64,000 nucleotides of DNA from Acanthosepion pharaonis. Taxonomy: Eukaryota; Mollusca; Cephalopoda; Sepiida; Sepiidae. Shown here piece by piece: positions 9,891 to 20,343 of the stretch (position 1 is the stretch's first letter; every line of letters begins with the position of its first letter). Below the pieces are notes generated by a model. It had not been told where the DNA came from, ran no database searches, and saw nothing but the letters and a program-made list of their open reading frames with translations. Position numbers and translations under genes: made by a program. The DNA lies in assembly GCA_903632075.3 (NCBI GenBank), contig CAHIKZ030004549.1, positions 1,971,001-2,035,000 of the forward strand. Reading direction: 5' to 3'.

Positions 9891-10930
9891 AAACTGACAT
9901 CTGACTGTTCCAAAAAGACAGCATCCCGTTGATCAAAAATCATCAACAGGATATTGACGTTATCATCACTGTGATGATGCTGGTTCTCAGCCAAATCTTT
10001 TTCAATGTTGGGAAACAGATAATAGTCAAATCAGGAGAATAGGGAGAGTGATCAACCAGTTGAAAGCCATGGACACGCATAGCAACCATTGACACCAAAG
10101 ACGTGTGATGGTGCAATCTCTTAATGAAGCATAACGCCTTTCCTCAGTTTTCCTAGGTGTTTGGTCTTGATAGCCTTTCGTATCTGCCTGAGCTAGTTCG
10201 CACAGTAATCTCCATTAATTGTGTGGCCCTTTTGAAGATAGTCAATGAAGACAGTGCCATTTGCATCCCCTAAAATTGAGGCCATTACCTTCGCTGTAGA
10301 TGAAAACGGCGTTGGCCTTCTTTGGAGCAGGTGAGGAGAAATGTTTCCACTGTATCAATAAATCTCTTTATCTCTGGATCAAAGTGATGATCCCCACAAT
10401 CATGACGGGTTAGGAAAAAAAGAAACCAACTGAACTTGCCTCAAACAATATCCGATTTTCCTGCGACATGATCAGCCTGGCGACTTTTTGATCAGGTGCC
10501 AGATATGTAAGGCCCACTGAGTAAAAACATTCGTCATGCCTACATTGTGCAGAACAATCTCAACTTTCTCTCAGGATATGCTAGTAGCGAGATGGATATT
10601 ATTGAAGGCCACGGATATATTTTTAGTGAGGAAGTTCATCAAAAGTATTTCAAAAGATTTAGAGTCAAATGGCCTGTCATCCGTCACCATGAGATGAACA
10701 AGATCAATATTTTCCCCTCAGTCGTGGTAGTCGCAGGACATCGAGATCGAGATCTTGGGTCATAGTCAAGTTTTTTCTCTCACCTCCTAAATTCAATTGC
10801 CCATTTTTGCACTGTTGATAAAGCTGGTGAGTCATCGCCTAATGTCAGCATGAATGTCCGTCGGAGCTAAGCCTTTTTTTCTGCAGTTACTTGATAACAC
10901 AACGATGTCAAATTTTCTCCATTTTCAAGA
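9890..10930 (-). pseudogene. mariner-like transposase, broken but nearly full length
   Basis: On the minus strand the fragments follow mariner order: an N-terminal DIHAD-type helix-turn-helix piece near 10850, HQLYQQCKNGQLNLGGE near 10800, a LAPDQKVARL piece near 10490, QWKHFSSPAPKKANAVF near 10320 (WKH.SSPAPKK is typical), GTVFIDYLQKGHTING near 10240, a degraded HQDNAPAH region near 10110 and the PYSPDL-type and ENQHHHSDDNV C-terminal pieces near 10040-9970. Stops and frameshifts are numerous, and the catalytic NAPAH-type motif is ruined. Confidence 0.7.
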
Positions 10931-10984
10931 GTATGCCGCTAATATATACATTTGAAGTCTTCTTTGAATAATCAGATGTCAGTT

Positions 10985-11339
10985 TACCTGCAAATAAACA
11001 AAGCAGTTATTAATAAGAAGATTTGAAATAATGAATACAAGATTTCACAGCTCTAGCATTATTCCTTCATAGTCAGCCTACAAACTTTTCAGCCCACAAC
11101 TCGTACCTGGAAAGAAACAATGCACTTAATAAGAAGAGTTGAAATTAATGAATGCAAGATTTCACATCTCTAGCATTACTCCTTCATAGCCTACAAACTT
11201 TTCAGCCCACAACACATATCCGGAAAGAAACAATGCAGTTATTAATAAGAAGAATCAAAATTAATGCATGCAAAATTTCACAGCACTAGCATCACTCCTT
11301 CATTGTCAGCCTATGTATTTTTCAGCCCACAATACTTTC
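10985..11339 (-). repeat. right terminal block, three inverted tandem subunits
   Basis: The same subunit in inverse orientation, starting at about 10985, 11108 and 11221. Each has GATTTCACAGCTCTAGCAT-type sequence, CTCCTTCATAG and TTTTCAGCCCACAA. Confidence 0.85.
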
Positions 11340-11696
11340 TTCTTCTATTTCTTCTTCTTCTACTTCTTTTTTGTTGTTCTTTCACTGTCTGTATGACGAC
11401 TATGGATCACTGCAGACATACTTATTCTAAGGACACTTAAATCTGTACTGTACACGCACGGGAAGCATGATTGCAAAATATATCACCTTATCTCACACAT
11501 TTAAACGACCTGGATTGAACAAAAATAAAGACAAATACAGAAAAACCACTCGATCGAAGCAATGGTCTTAATTGCACAAATGTATCACATGATTTTAAGA
11601 TAATATGAAAAGAACAATCACAAACGCCATCTAAACTAAATATACATTTACTAGCTACGTTTTTCTTTGTCCTTAGTTTGTCTTTCTCTTTATATA
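11340..11696. other. non-coding; TTC-rich stretch then nothing recognised
   Basis: A (TTC)-rich run at 11340-11372. A minus-strand open frame at 11488-11724 has no domain. Confidence 0.4.
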
Positions 11697-11697
11697 C

Positions 11698-11978
11698 AGT
11701 GGGGGGAAATAAATATTCGTACACATGAAAAATTGTATTTTTATAAATGTAAAAGCCTTAACTAAAGCAAATTTTGATACATTTTATGTGTAAAGATACA
11801 TTTTATTAAAAAATAGTAATAAACTTAATTAATTCTTATTCTAACAGAAAGAAATTTATTATTATTTTTAATAGTATGTGTCTTTATACATAAAATGTGC
11901 AGAGATTTGTTTCATTTAAGGCTTTTACATTTATAAAAATACAATTACAAGAACCCCCCGGACTATCAAAAGAAGGGT
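11698..11978. mobile_element. Tc1-type MITE, right end truncated
   Basis: The left end CAGTGGGGGGAAATAAATAT has the look of a Tc1 terminus and is preceded by TA. An inverted repeat follows inside: TTGTATTTTTATAAATGTAA plus AAGCCTTA at about 11732-11762 returns inverted at 11916-11945. A second inverted pair is ATGTGTAAAGATACAT / ATGTGTCTTTATACATAAAA. The right terminus lacks the matching outermost bases. No coding sequence. Confidence 0.65.
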
Positions 11979-12269
11979 TTTTTCCGTTGATACCGCTATT
12001 ATTTTAACTACCTTCACTCCTCAACAATGTTTACTGTTTTAAAAATCGATGATTAGAATCGTAATAAAACCTGAACATATTTTAACAGCACTTCTCAGAA
12101 TTATAGGTTTCATTGTATATAATATAGGATGTGAATCTTTAAGAACATATGCAATCGTATCTCGCTAGATATGTTACAAGCACCCTGCCTACACGCAGAT
12201 GTTGTAAACTGAAGATTTTACCGAATCATATATGTGAGGTATCGTCTAAATTTTGCATCCTATTTTAAA
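11979..12269. other. non-coding, nothing recognised
   Basis: AT-rich, no repeat structure seen. Confidence 0.4.
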
Positions 12270-12500
12270 AAGCGTAATTAAGGTTGATGAGAATACCATG
12301 GACAGAACATGTGGGCAACGACGAAGTTTTTGAGAAAATGCAACCAAAAAGACAGTTAAACTTAACATCAGAAAGTGAAACTTGAAACTTCTAGGGCATA
12401 TAATGAGGAAAGAGGGCTTGGGAAAGTTGACACTCACAGGACAGAGGAAACAGCGCATAATTAGTTGTGTAAATGGTTGGTAGAACAGGGATTAAGAGAG
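12270..12500 (+). pseudogene. LINE (family L-A) C-terminal fragment
   Basis: Translation reads IPWTEHVGNDEVFEKMQPKR, QLNLTSESETWNF, then shifted GKRAWES, matching the RRMLRI.WTEHVSN.EVL..M segment of the family (compare 13925-14190, 37490-38135, 60520-61000). Confidence 0.7.
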
Positions 12501-12825
12501 ATAGCGTTATATCTGTTTTAATTTTTAAATATAACTTTGAATCATAACTGCAAACTATTCCACTCCAAAATTTCTGATGAAGCGAAATAAATAGCAAAAC
12601 ATGTCAAATTTATAAAGATTTCCTACGTGATATTTGTTCAATCACACACAAACATACATTATATATATGTGTGTGTGTTATTAAATGGACTGTCAGACAA
12701 TTATTTTAATATATTTTCTGTTTATACATTATTCAAACTTTATTAAGGGCTAGAAAAGACATGAAACAGTAGAGATAGAAACATGGCTTATAGAATAATA
12801 ATAATAGTTATACGAGTTGAAATAA

Positions 12826-12828
<3 letters not shown>
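12501..12828. other. non-coding, nothing recognised
   Basis: AT-rich sequence with a short TG tract near 12670. Confidence 0.4.

Positions 12829-12879
<51 letters not shown>
12829..12879. repeat. (TA)n microsatellite
   Basis: About 25 uninterrupted TA units, directly beside the transposase fragment that starts at 12885. Confidence 0.95.
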
Positions 12880-12882
<3 letters not shown>

Positions 12883-12884
12883 CC

Positions 12885-13290
12885 AGGACCATTTTCCAAC
12901 TAATTCAAGATGATATACGCCCTCTCTAACCTTCTAACTTTCTGTCCTGGTGCCTCACAGGTTTCACGTGCGATTTCATTTTCAAGTTCTTTTTTTTCTG
13001 CACTTTGGACTGTCATAGGTGGAACTCCTTTCCCATGTGCCAAACGTTTTATAAACTGAGTTCAATCTTTTCTAATTGATCTCTTTATCTCTCAGTTGAA
13101 ATGCTGATCCATCTTGCTGTTGTGACCTCTTAATCCATTTTTCCTCTCTACTGTTCCCTTTTTTAAACGTATTCAGCGTTTTCTTGATGTTCATTGAATG
13201 CACATTGAAGATGGAAGCCAGAGCATGAATTGGTACCATTACTGAAGCCCTGAATAGATCTTTTTCCTCTCACCATTGGTCAGTTTAAAA
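12885..13290 (-). pseudogene. Tc1/mariner-type transposase, N-terminal fragment
   Basis: Minus-strand sequence is homologous in nucleotides to 25550-25990 (plus). Shared blocks include GTGAGGCACC...CAGGACAGAAAGTTAG, GGTTAGAGAGGGCG and CATCTTGAAT. Translation gives a QGFSNG...N helix-turn-helix-like start, the second DNA-binding region, and an RRLERA block. Catalytic domains are absent. Confidence 0.6.
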
Positions 13291-13399
13291 GACAGTGAGG
13301 CTGACACAAAACGATATTAATATGTTCTCTTTCTAGCTGAATAACTCAAAGGGTTTTTCAATGATTCGTACGGCAAATGGTATCAAGATGGCTAAATGT

Positions 13400-13446
<47 letters not shown>
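13400..13446. repeat. (AT)n microsatellite
   Basis: Uninterrupted AT units. Confidence 0.95.
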
Positions 13447-13447
<1 letters not shown>

Positions 13448-13585
13448 TAAGAATATATTTGACTTGGATGGCAAAAATATGTAAAAATGAAAACATTTTA
13501 GTAATCAGTGTTTGTTGTCAAACCAATTCAAGATATAAAAAGATCTCAAAGCAATTAAAACAAACCAATGTTCTGTGGCCCAGAT

Positions 13586-13823
13586 GACTAGGATCAAAGG
13601 GGGTGGGGAACAGCTGCCTGAGGCCGCACCCTCTCATTGCACCAGAAGGAGGGATCGGTGCTCGCACCGAGGCCGGCGCAACCGACGGTTGCGGGGCCTG
13701 AGGGGAATTTTTGTCCCTGCCCGGGTGTACGCGCTCGGGTCCCCACATTAAACCGACCTTGTGTCACATCTCGTTCTAGTGGGGGAACGAGTAAATACCA
13801 CGACTAGCATCAAAGGGGTTTTG
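13586..13823. repeat. GC-rich block between short direct repeats
   Basis: A roughly 200-bp insertion-like block of high GC content (CTCGCACCGAGGCCGGCGCA, CCCGGGTGTACGCGCTCGGG) is bounded by near-identical copies of GACTAG(G/C)ATCAAAGGGG at 13586-13604 and 13802-13818. Neither ends nor interior match a family I know. It could be a tRNA- or rRNA-related SINE or an inserted fragment with a target duplication. Confidence 0.4.
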
Positions 13824-13924
13824 TCTCAAGGCAGAATACAGCAGCTTCTCTTTTATTGGATGGGTCCAATTCTTATTTGTAAGTAATATAAGAATCCTCC
13901 ATCCACCCAGAGAATTTTCGTTCT

Positions 13925-14190
13925 ACAGAAGAATACTGAGGATACCGTGGAGTGAACATGTGAGCAACGACGAGGTTTTAGAGTAATTGGAAACAAAAGG
14001 CAAACTAATACTTGACATAAGGAAGAGACGTTTGTGGTTTCTTGGGTACGTGATGAGAAAGGAATGCTTTGAAAATCTGATACTCACAGGACAAGAGGGA
14101 CAGAGGAAAATAATGTATAACATTCTTAGTGGGCTTGTGTAAATGGATGGCTGAACAGGCCTAAGGAAAAATAACAGAAAAACAAAGTTT
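13925..14190 (+). pseudogene. LINE (family L-A) C-terminal fragment
   Basis: Broken translation reads ILRIPWSEHVSNDEVLE, ETKGKLILDIRKRRLWFLGY, VMRKECFENLILTGQ. This is the region after the reverse transcriptase in the L-A family. Confidence 0.75.
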
Positions 14191-14226
14191 ATTAAGAACT
14201 ATAAGGAGCGGGAAGATGTGGAGGGC

Positions 14227-15330
14227 AGTGGCAATTCTACGGGGGGCAGAAGTGACCCCCACTCCCCGAATTTTGATTGACCCCTCGGTTGACCCCAACT
14301 TTTCTAAGTTTTATAGAGGAAAAAAAATCAGGGCAGACAAATTACACTGTTCTGGTAGTTTTGACGATAGTTTCAATGAATAGCTGAGTTTAGAACTACC
14401 AAGTGTTCCAAGAAATAGCACTCAAGTAAACCTTTCCATAAAAGACACTATGATCTGGAATTGGAATAAAAATAGTGATGACATGTAAGTTGAATACATC
14501 ATAAAAATTCAGGATGTGGATTTAGTAAAACAATTCAAATATCTCGTTGTATGGATCAGTTAAAATAATTTAGCATAAGAGATTGAATTTAGAATAGACT
14601 GCGAATAAGGTAGTTTCGCCCAACACCACCAATTGCTACAAAACGAAAACATCAACCTGGAAACTCGAGTCAGATCAAGATTTTCCTATGGATGCCATGT
14701 GCATGGAGTCAAACCCGTTTAGAAATATCTAAACTATCAGTTGTATAGAATTGCTTTTTAAGATCAAGGGTTAAAAATGATTTTCAGTGAGTTAGGTGTT
14801 AGGGCCTCTGCTAGGACTATCCTCCCTTGAGCCTCGTGGACTGACGCTACAGAATCACAAAGAACTGAAACCAAATAACAGAAACAACATCACTCAAGGA
14901 CAGTGGCGATTCTACGGGGGGGGGGAAGAAGAGGGCCAATTCCCTCCACCGAATTTTGGCTGGCCCCTCAATTGGCCTCCCCCCCCACAGTTTTCTAAGT
15001 TTTGTAGAGAAAAAATCAGAGCAGACAAATTACACTGTTCTGCTAGTATTGACGTTTGTATTAACCCTTTGATTTTGTTTTGAAGTTAACCTCTCTTGTG
15101 GTCCAACAGATTGAGAGTGGGAAAGAGGACAAGAATAGATTAGAACCACACTACTATGAATGAAAAGTTATTCTGTTTAATTTAGTGAAGTATCATACTT
15201 AAACTCATTCCTAAGTTGTGTATACGATAGTGGTGTAGTATGAAAATAAAGACGCTGCTTGAATTTGCCCCCTCCTCCGAAGAAAAATCTCAGCCCCCAA
15301 GTGGCACTCCCACTTTCTAGAATCGCCACT
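14227..15330. mobile_element. hAT-like element carrying an internal duplication and a LINE piece
   Basis: Starts CAGTGGCAATTCTACGGGGG and ends CTAGAATCGCCACTG, an inverted pair. Eight bases on the left (GTGGAGGG, 14219-14226) and right (ATGGAGGG, 15331-15338) match at seven positions, as expected for a hAT target duplication. A second left end, CAGTGGCGATTCTACGGGGG, begins at 14899, with the same following ~150 bp (CAGACAAATTACACTGTTCT). No transposase is visible. Confidence 0.65.
14510..14790 (+). pseudogene. LINE reverse transcriptase thumb fragment inside the hAT-like element
   Basis: Translation includes VKQFKYLVVWIS then EIEFRIDCE, and after a break a stretch like LLYGVESWT with many errors. 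The FKYLG..IS....EIE.RI pattern is the C-terminal reverse-transcriptase segment of non-LTR retrotransposons. It lies between the two hAT left ends. Confidence 0.5.
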
Positions 15331-15404
15331 GATGGAGGGTCATGAAACGTCCTGAGGTATATCTTGGAAGTAATTATTTAATAAAGGTTTGAACTCAAAA
15401 ATAT

Positions 15405-15478
15405 TGCTGATTTGCCGAATTGCGGATAAGTGAAATCGCCTATCGCGATCCCGCGTATAGTGAGTTCACAGTGTACTT
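15405..15478 (-). repeat. pogo/Tigger-like terminal sequence
   Basis: On the minus strand: CACTGTGAACTCACTATACG, then CGGGATCGCGATAGGCGATT, TCACTTATCCGCAATTC. This resembles the CAGTGAAC...CGCGG...TTCACTTAT..GCGG ends of Tigger elements. No partner end was found. Confidence 0.4.
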
Positions 15479-15639
15479 TTATTATTTTCTCGTTAGCTAT
15501 AAAGAAATAACTCGAAAAAATTTTCGAAGGTATAAAAATCGTAAATAATTGCTGATAGACATCTATTTCTACTTCTTCTATGTGACCTGTCACCATAGGA
15601 TGTCGGCGATCAAGGCTCTCCACAATTTCCTAGTTTTTG

Positions 15640-15815
15640 TATCGTTCAGGAATGTTTTTTTTTCCTATACTTTCCACTTCCATCCGTTTACGCAAGTTAG
15701 TTAGCTTAATGGCTGTTGACATACTTCTTGACTTGTTCTTTGTGTGTCATATTTTCCAAGTTTTATTTCTTCATTATAGCTTCCAGAAATTTCAATTGCC
15801 TCTTTCTGATTCTAA
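15640..15815 (-). pseudogene. LINE (family L-A) C-terminal fragment
   Basis: Minus-strand translation gives LRIRKRQLKFLEAIMKK, then NLENMTHKEQVKKYV. It is a separate, shorter copy of the segment that also ends the larger L-A copy beginning 25 bp away, so two 3' ends lie in tandem. Confidence 0.65.
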
Positions 15816-15839
15816 GTATCTTATTTTATATGACTTGTC

Positions 15840-17035
15840 TCTTTAGGGTGTAGACGAACACGGTCCTCCACATCTTCCTGTCCCTTGTAGCTCTTAATAA
15901 GTTTTCTCTTTTTGTTATATCTCCCAACCCCTGTTCTACCATCTATTTACTGAAGCCCATCAAGTATACTACGCACCGATTCTCTTTTTCCCTCTTTCCC
16001 TCAATCTGCCTTGTGAGTATCAAATTTTCCAAGCCCTCATTCTTTATTACTTGCCGAAGAAATATCAACTGTCTTTTCTCGATGTTAAGTATAAGTTTCC
16101 TTTTTTGTTTCCATTTTCTCTAAAACTTCGTTGTTGCTCGCAAGTTCGGCCCATGGTATCCTCAGCATCCTTCTGTAGAGCCACATATCTGTTGCTTCAA
16201 GTCTCTTCTTCATCTATGAGGAGATTTTTCAGCGCTCACTGCCATATAGGAGGACGGATATCACGTAACAGGTCAGCACTCTTTTCTCTCTTTCACAAAG
16301 TTTTTCTGAATCTTAATAGTCTGCTTAGTTTTTGAAAGGCATAGTTAGCCATCCCAATACGTCTTCGGATTTCATTATCGGACTTTCCGTCCCAGATATT
16401 TCGTACTTGTTTGAATTTGTTTTTCAATTTGTAATCTTCATCTTGGTCTCATCCTTTTGCTCACAACCATGCATCCTGTCTTCTTGTAGCTTATGCTTAG
16501 TCCTTTCTTCTCGCTTTCCTTTGCTAGCTTCTGTAGGAGCATTTGTAGTTTCCTTTCCGTGTTTGCTATCAACACTGTGTCATCTGGATGTCTTGTTAAG
16601 GTTGTGGCGCCCAATGGATCCTGGTAGGACGTCTAATTCTCTCAGAACTGCCCCGCTGTATAGGTTGAATAAATCCGGTGAGAAGATGCGTCCTTGTCTT
16701 ACACCCCTTTCTATTTTTGTATATCTCCTGAACTCATTTTCTGTCCATATGCAGATGGTTTGCTGCCAGTATAGATTCTTTATTATTCTAATATCCTCCC
16801 CGAATATGTCAAGGTTGCTGATCAACTCTAACAGATTTTTGCGGCATACTTTATCGAACATCTTTGCGTAATCTATAAAACACAGGTACACATGCCTCTG
16901 CAATTTTATTGCTCTTTGCGATAACATTCTGAGCATAAATATCGCGTTTCTTGATCCGGTGTCTTCGACGAACCCGCACTGTTTTTGGCCTATCTTCGAT
17001 CTGATTCTGCTACAGGCTCTATTCATCAAAATTCA
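15840..17035 (-). pseudogene. LINE (family L-A) reverse transcriptase and C-terminal domain
   Basis: The best-preserved copy of this family. From about 17029 leftward an open stretch of about 150 codons reads GQKQCGFVEDTGSRNAIFML, VYLCFIDYAKMFDKV (motif A, catalytic Asp present), ERGVRQGRIFSPDLFN (motif B) and LRELDVLPGS. It then breaks before the YADD box, whose region is replaced by TSR and a stop. Further frames carry KGLSISYKKTGCMV, KRQLIFLRQVIKNEGLENLI and VEQGLGDITKRENLL, in the family order. It is 5'-truncated and dead. It belongs to the endonuclease-type non-LTR elements; the clade is not assigned. Confidence 0.85.
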
Positions 17036-17094
17036 GATGATGAGTTTTGTTATGTGACTAATTAGGCTGATTGTTTTACTTTAGTAGTCTCGAT

Positions 17095-17265
17095 TTATAA
17101 TTTTCATCTTGGGTTCATCCTTTTGCCAACAACCATGCATTCTGTCTTCTTGTAGTCTATACTTAGTCCTTTCTTCTCTCTTTCCTTTCTTACGTTATGC
17201 AGGTCGTTGGTAGTTTCTTTTCCGTGTTTACTATCAACATTATGTCATCTGCATATCATATGTTT
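17095..17265 (-). pseudogene. LINE (family L-A) fragment, second copy
   Basis: Minus-strand translation reads DDIMLIVNTEKKL, KGLSIDYKKTECMVVGKRMN. This is the region after YADD and overlaps in content with 16430-16590, so it is a separate insertion. It supplies the ADD part that is missing from the neighbouring longer copy. Confidence 0.7.
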
Positions 17266-18212
17266 TAAGATTGTCACTGCCAATAATAAATTTGTTTTCA
17301 TTTCCATAAAATAAAACTTTCCTTTTGCTCACATTACATAACAATGAAAAATTCTGGTAAAAATAGTTTTTGAATTAACAAGATATTTTTAATTATTCAA
17401 ACAAAAAAAGACTTAAAAAAACAGACGATACAATAAAAAAGAAAAAGAAAAGAAAAAGAAAGAAAGGAAATCTCGTTTCTTAACGAAAAGGACGAGATGA
17501 CTGCGTTCTCATGACTAAAGAAAGCTAGATGCTTGTAAATAACTAAAGAGAACGAAAAAGATTTATTTCTCAGTCTTTTTCAAATGGTGTTGCTTATTTG
17601 AACCCGAACAAGTGTAAAAACGAGCACATCTGAAAATAAATAAATAAATAAAATGAAAACAGCAACGAAAGTCATGGCAAGAGACAACGGAGAATATAAG
17701 GTGCGTCTGTCTTAAGACGAAACTGAATAGCTTAACTTTCTTCACACGTTCCGATTTTCTTTTATTTATTCGCGTGTTTGTTTATTTTTTTATTTTGTTT
17801 TCGTTTAATCACAGGCTGATGATTTGAAATCCGAAAATAAAACAAGCTGCCTTATTTTTAGAACGACATAAGACCACACCGGCACGCAGTTGTCCACGTA
17901 TTTAGTGCGTCAACAAGAAAAGCGTTACAAGCATTAACACCACAATCTTCCCAGAGTGCTCATGGCGTCACATGTTTAAAAAGCACCACTCAAATAGGTA
18001 TGACAAAAACGGCAACATGCTAGTTGCGTAGGATCGGAAGGGTCAGAAAATCTAGTCTGGGTGGAGCATCTGATGGATATCTATTCTTATTTCTAGAGTT
18101 GAATAAATTACCAGTGTTAACTAGATTTTGTTGCGCATTGGTTTTGAGATTTCTGGCATTTTGTATATTTAATATGATTGAATTATTTTAACCGTTTGAA
18201 TGAAAATATGGT
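17266..18212. other. non-coding; A-rich and AAAG-rich tract, nothing recognised
   Basis: 17395-17480 is a poly-A/AAAG-rich low-complexity tract. The remainder, including a slightly GC-richer stretch at 17860-18010, matched nothing I know. Confidence 0.4.
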
Positions 18213-18242
18213 GCCTAAATACACACACACAGACACACACAC

Positions 18243-18286
<44 letters not shown>

Positions 18287-18287
18287 T
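18213..18287. repeat. compound (CA)n-(TA)n-(TG)n microsatellite
   Basis: CA units to 18242, TA units about 18245-18279, then TG units. Confidence 0.95.
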
Positions 18288-18495
18288 AAAGAAAAACATC
18301 GTTGAAGGAACCAATGGAAAACGTGCCAAAACCTAAAGCTCTTATCCAGATACTGTCTCGAATAAAAAACAATAATCAAAAAGGAAAGAGAAAAAAGGTC
18401 TAAGACAATCGTACCCACTCAATGAAGTGCTCGAAGCCTACATTGCTTAGACCGAACAAAAAAACAACGTTAAATCCTACGAAAGGATGGCTCTC

Positions 18496-18536
18496 GTCGT
18501 AACCTGAGTTTCACGTTCATGCGTTCTTCGAACGAC
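18496..18536 (-). ncRNA. hammerhead-ribozyme-like module, core partly decayed
   Basis: Minus strand: stem I GTCGT / ACGAC (five perfect pairs), core TCGAAGA in place of CTGAnGA (two substitutions), stem II ACG / CGT with loop CATGAA, intact GAAA, stem III CT / GG with loop CA, and cleavage triplet GTT. The geometry is that of a type I hammerhead; the first two core bases are wrong, so activity is doubtful. A (TA)n array starts five bases away. Confidence 0.55.
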
Positions 18537-18538
18537 TT

Positions 18539-18540
<2 letters not shown>

Positions 18541-18577
<37 letters not shown>
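18541..18577. repeat. (TA)n microsatellite
   Basis: Uninterrupted TA units next to the hammerhead-like module. Confidence 0.95.
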
Positions 18578-18579
<2 letters not shown>

Positions 18580-19030
18580 GGGTGCATGACCGTCTGCTTA
18601 CAACGTTCGCTTTGTTTGCCGACCATAAAACACGGGTGTGTTAATCAGGAGTTGATGTTATCGGCCTATCGAGCGCCACTTTTGTAACGTGCAGAGTAGC
18701 CATACCTAACCGTGTGAGTGAAATTGGTTAGATGATACCGTTTGTCGATGGTTGTGCTAGCACGGAATCACAAGTCATAATGACCGATGGCTTGAGTGTA
18801 ATGTTAATCACGCCATACCATTCTCTCTCTCCTAGCATAGTTGCGGTATAGAGGTGGACTGCAGGCGTGGAACAAACACAGATATCCGGGTATGAACGGT
18901 CAGCCATTACATATATATAAATAATTAATGGATCCATCTACGGTTCGACATTTCCATTATTTCAAACGCGCGAATTCACTAAAATTTCATTTGAAGTAAT
19001 ATATTTAATCAAACAAAGCAACATATTTTA
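18578..19030. other. non-coding, nothing recognised
   Basis: Moderate GC content, no recognisable frame or repeat. An open frame at 18728-18937 (minus) has no domain. Confidence 0.4.
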
Positions 19031-19279
19031 TACAATAGGAATTAAGATTACATTAGGTTAATGATCATTTTCACCTTGTAAATTGAAATAAAATTTACAA
19101 GGATTTTTTATACCAGTTAATGGATGATAAATTATTGAAAAAAACAATATTTTATCATCCATTGGCTGATTTGAAAAATAATATTTTATTATCCATTGAC
19201 TGGTTTGAAAAATACTTGTAAATTTTATTTCAATTTACAAGGTGAAAATGATCATTAACCTAATGTAATCTTAATTCCT

Positions 19280-19285
<6 letters not shown>
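19031..19285. mobile_element. foldback MITE, 255 bp
   Basis: Outer arms are perfectly complementary for about 72 bp: TACAATAGGAATTAAGATTA... at 19031-19102 returns inverted at 19214-19285. Inner sequence (CCAGTTAATGGATGATAA versus CCAGTCAATGGATAATAA inverted) extends the palindrome imperfectly almost to the centre, where AAACAATATTTTATCATCCA-type sequence repeats. It is bounded by TA on the left and runs into (TA)n on the right. No coding capacity. Confidence 0.85.

Positions 19286-19343
<58 letters not shown>
19283..19343. repeat. (TA)n microsatellite
   Basis: About 30 TA units starting exactly at the MITE right end. Confidence 0.95.
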
Positions 19344-19349
<6 letters not shown>

Positions 19350-19718
19350 GGACTTGGAAATCAACATTGGATAGGTGATCATGAAACCATGCGTCCTTTT
19401 TGTGTGTATTCCATATTTAGACCACTGTGGGCTTATGGGAAGTACGGAATAGAGGAAACTGGTTTTCTGAATATGCATTTGCTTAAGGCTGATGTTTTGG
19501 ATTATTTATAAGCCTGACATTGAGTTTACTTATATATTTACATTGATTTTTTTTATTTTATTTTTTGCTGATAAACTTGTGTTATTCTTGAGCGATTTAT
19601 TATCTGTTATAAATAAAGCTAATTAGTTAGAGGTTATTGGCGATTAGATGTTTATTGATATTTTCATAGGTAATTATACTTTTAATAAATGTTCCCTAAG
19701 GTACACGACTTTTGCCTC

Positions 19719-19723
<5 letters not shown>
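19344..19723. other. non-coding, nothing recognised
   Basis: AT-rich, no repeat or coding signal. Confidence 0.4.
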
Positions 19724-19785
<62 letters not shown>

Positions 19786-19856
19786 GGAGGGATAGAGAGA
19801 CACACACACACAGAGAGATAGACAGAGATACAGAGATACAGATATATATATATATG
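19724..19856. repeat. compound (TA)n-(GA)n-(CA)n microsatellite
   Basis: TA units to 19764, then GAGA, CACA, GATACA and TA blocks. Confidence 0.95.
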
Positions 19857-20079
19857 CCGATAAATGTAATTAAAACAGAGCATTTGTTTAAATAAATTGT
19901 ACCTATAAAAATAACGTATAAACAGAAAATATAATATATTTGATAACTGTCGGACTTAACCCATTTCATTAAATGTTGTCATTGTTTACGTTAAGACACG
20001 TTTCGTGAGCAGATATGATCGATCGAGAAACATCGTTGAAGATTGTGAGTTTAAAGACAGTAATTTGGATTTACTAACT

Positions 20080-20235
20080 AGACGGTTCTCTGTAGCTGAA
20101 CGGTATAGCACGTCAGATCAAATGACGGTTTCCCTTATAGGAATACAGGTTCGATTTATGTCGGGGAACGCATATTTTCTACGAATTTCTCGAACATTCG
20201 GGACGGTAAATGTAATTAATACTGTTTAATTAAAA
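20080..20235 (+). repeat. possible tRNA-derived SINE head
   Basis: TAGCTGAACGG resembles an A box and CAGGTTCGATTTA a B box about 50 nt later. The cloverleaf does not close at the acceptor stem, so it is not a tRNA gene. No second copy was recognised. Confidence 0.35.
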
Positions 20236-20318
20236 GCAGAACATGTAATTAAATAAACTGTATCTGTAGAAATAACGTATAAGCTGAAAATATTTTATAT
20301 ATTTTTTGCTGCAATTAA

Positions 20319-20343
20319 TATATATATATATATATATATATAT
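20319..20343. repeat. (TA)n microsatellite
   Basis: Short TA array. Confidence 0.9.

Larger units (their letters stand above)
9541..11339. mobile_element. mariner-family element with tandemly repeated terminal repeats
   Basis: A central decayed transposase (minus strand, about 9890-10930) lies between two inverted blocks, 9541-9890 and 10985-11339. Each block is three tandem subunits of about 110-120 bp that read outward-in as TGGGCTGAAAAATTCATAGG, CTGACTATGAAGGAGTGATG, CTAG...GTGAAATCTTGCATG. Ordinary mariners have one short terminal repeat at each end. No TA duplication could be fixed with confidence. Confidence 0.75.

Noticed and set aside
16051..16871. Plus-strand frames rich in Ser, Leu and Phe
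   Set aside because: They are the antisense of the minus-strand LINE reverse transcriptase.
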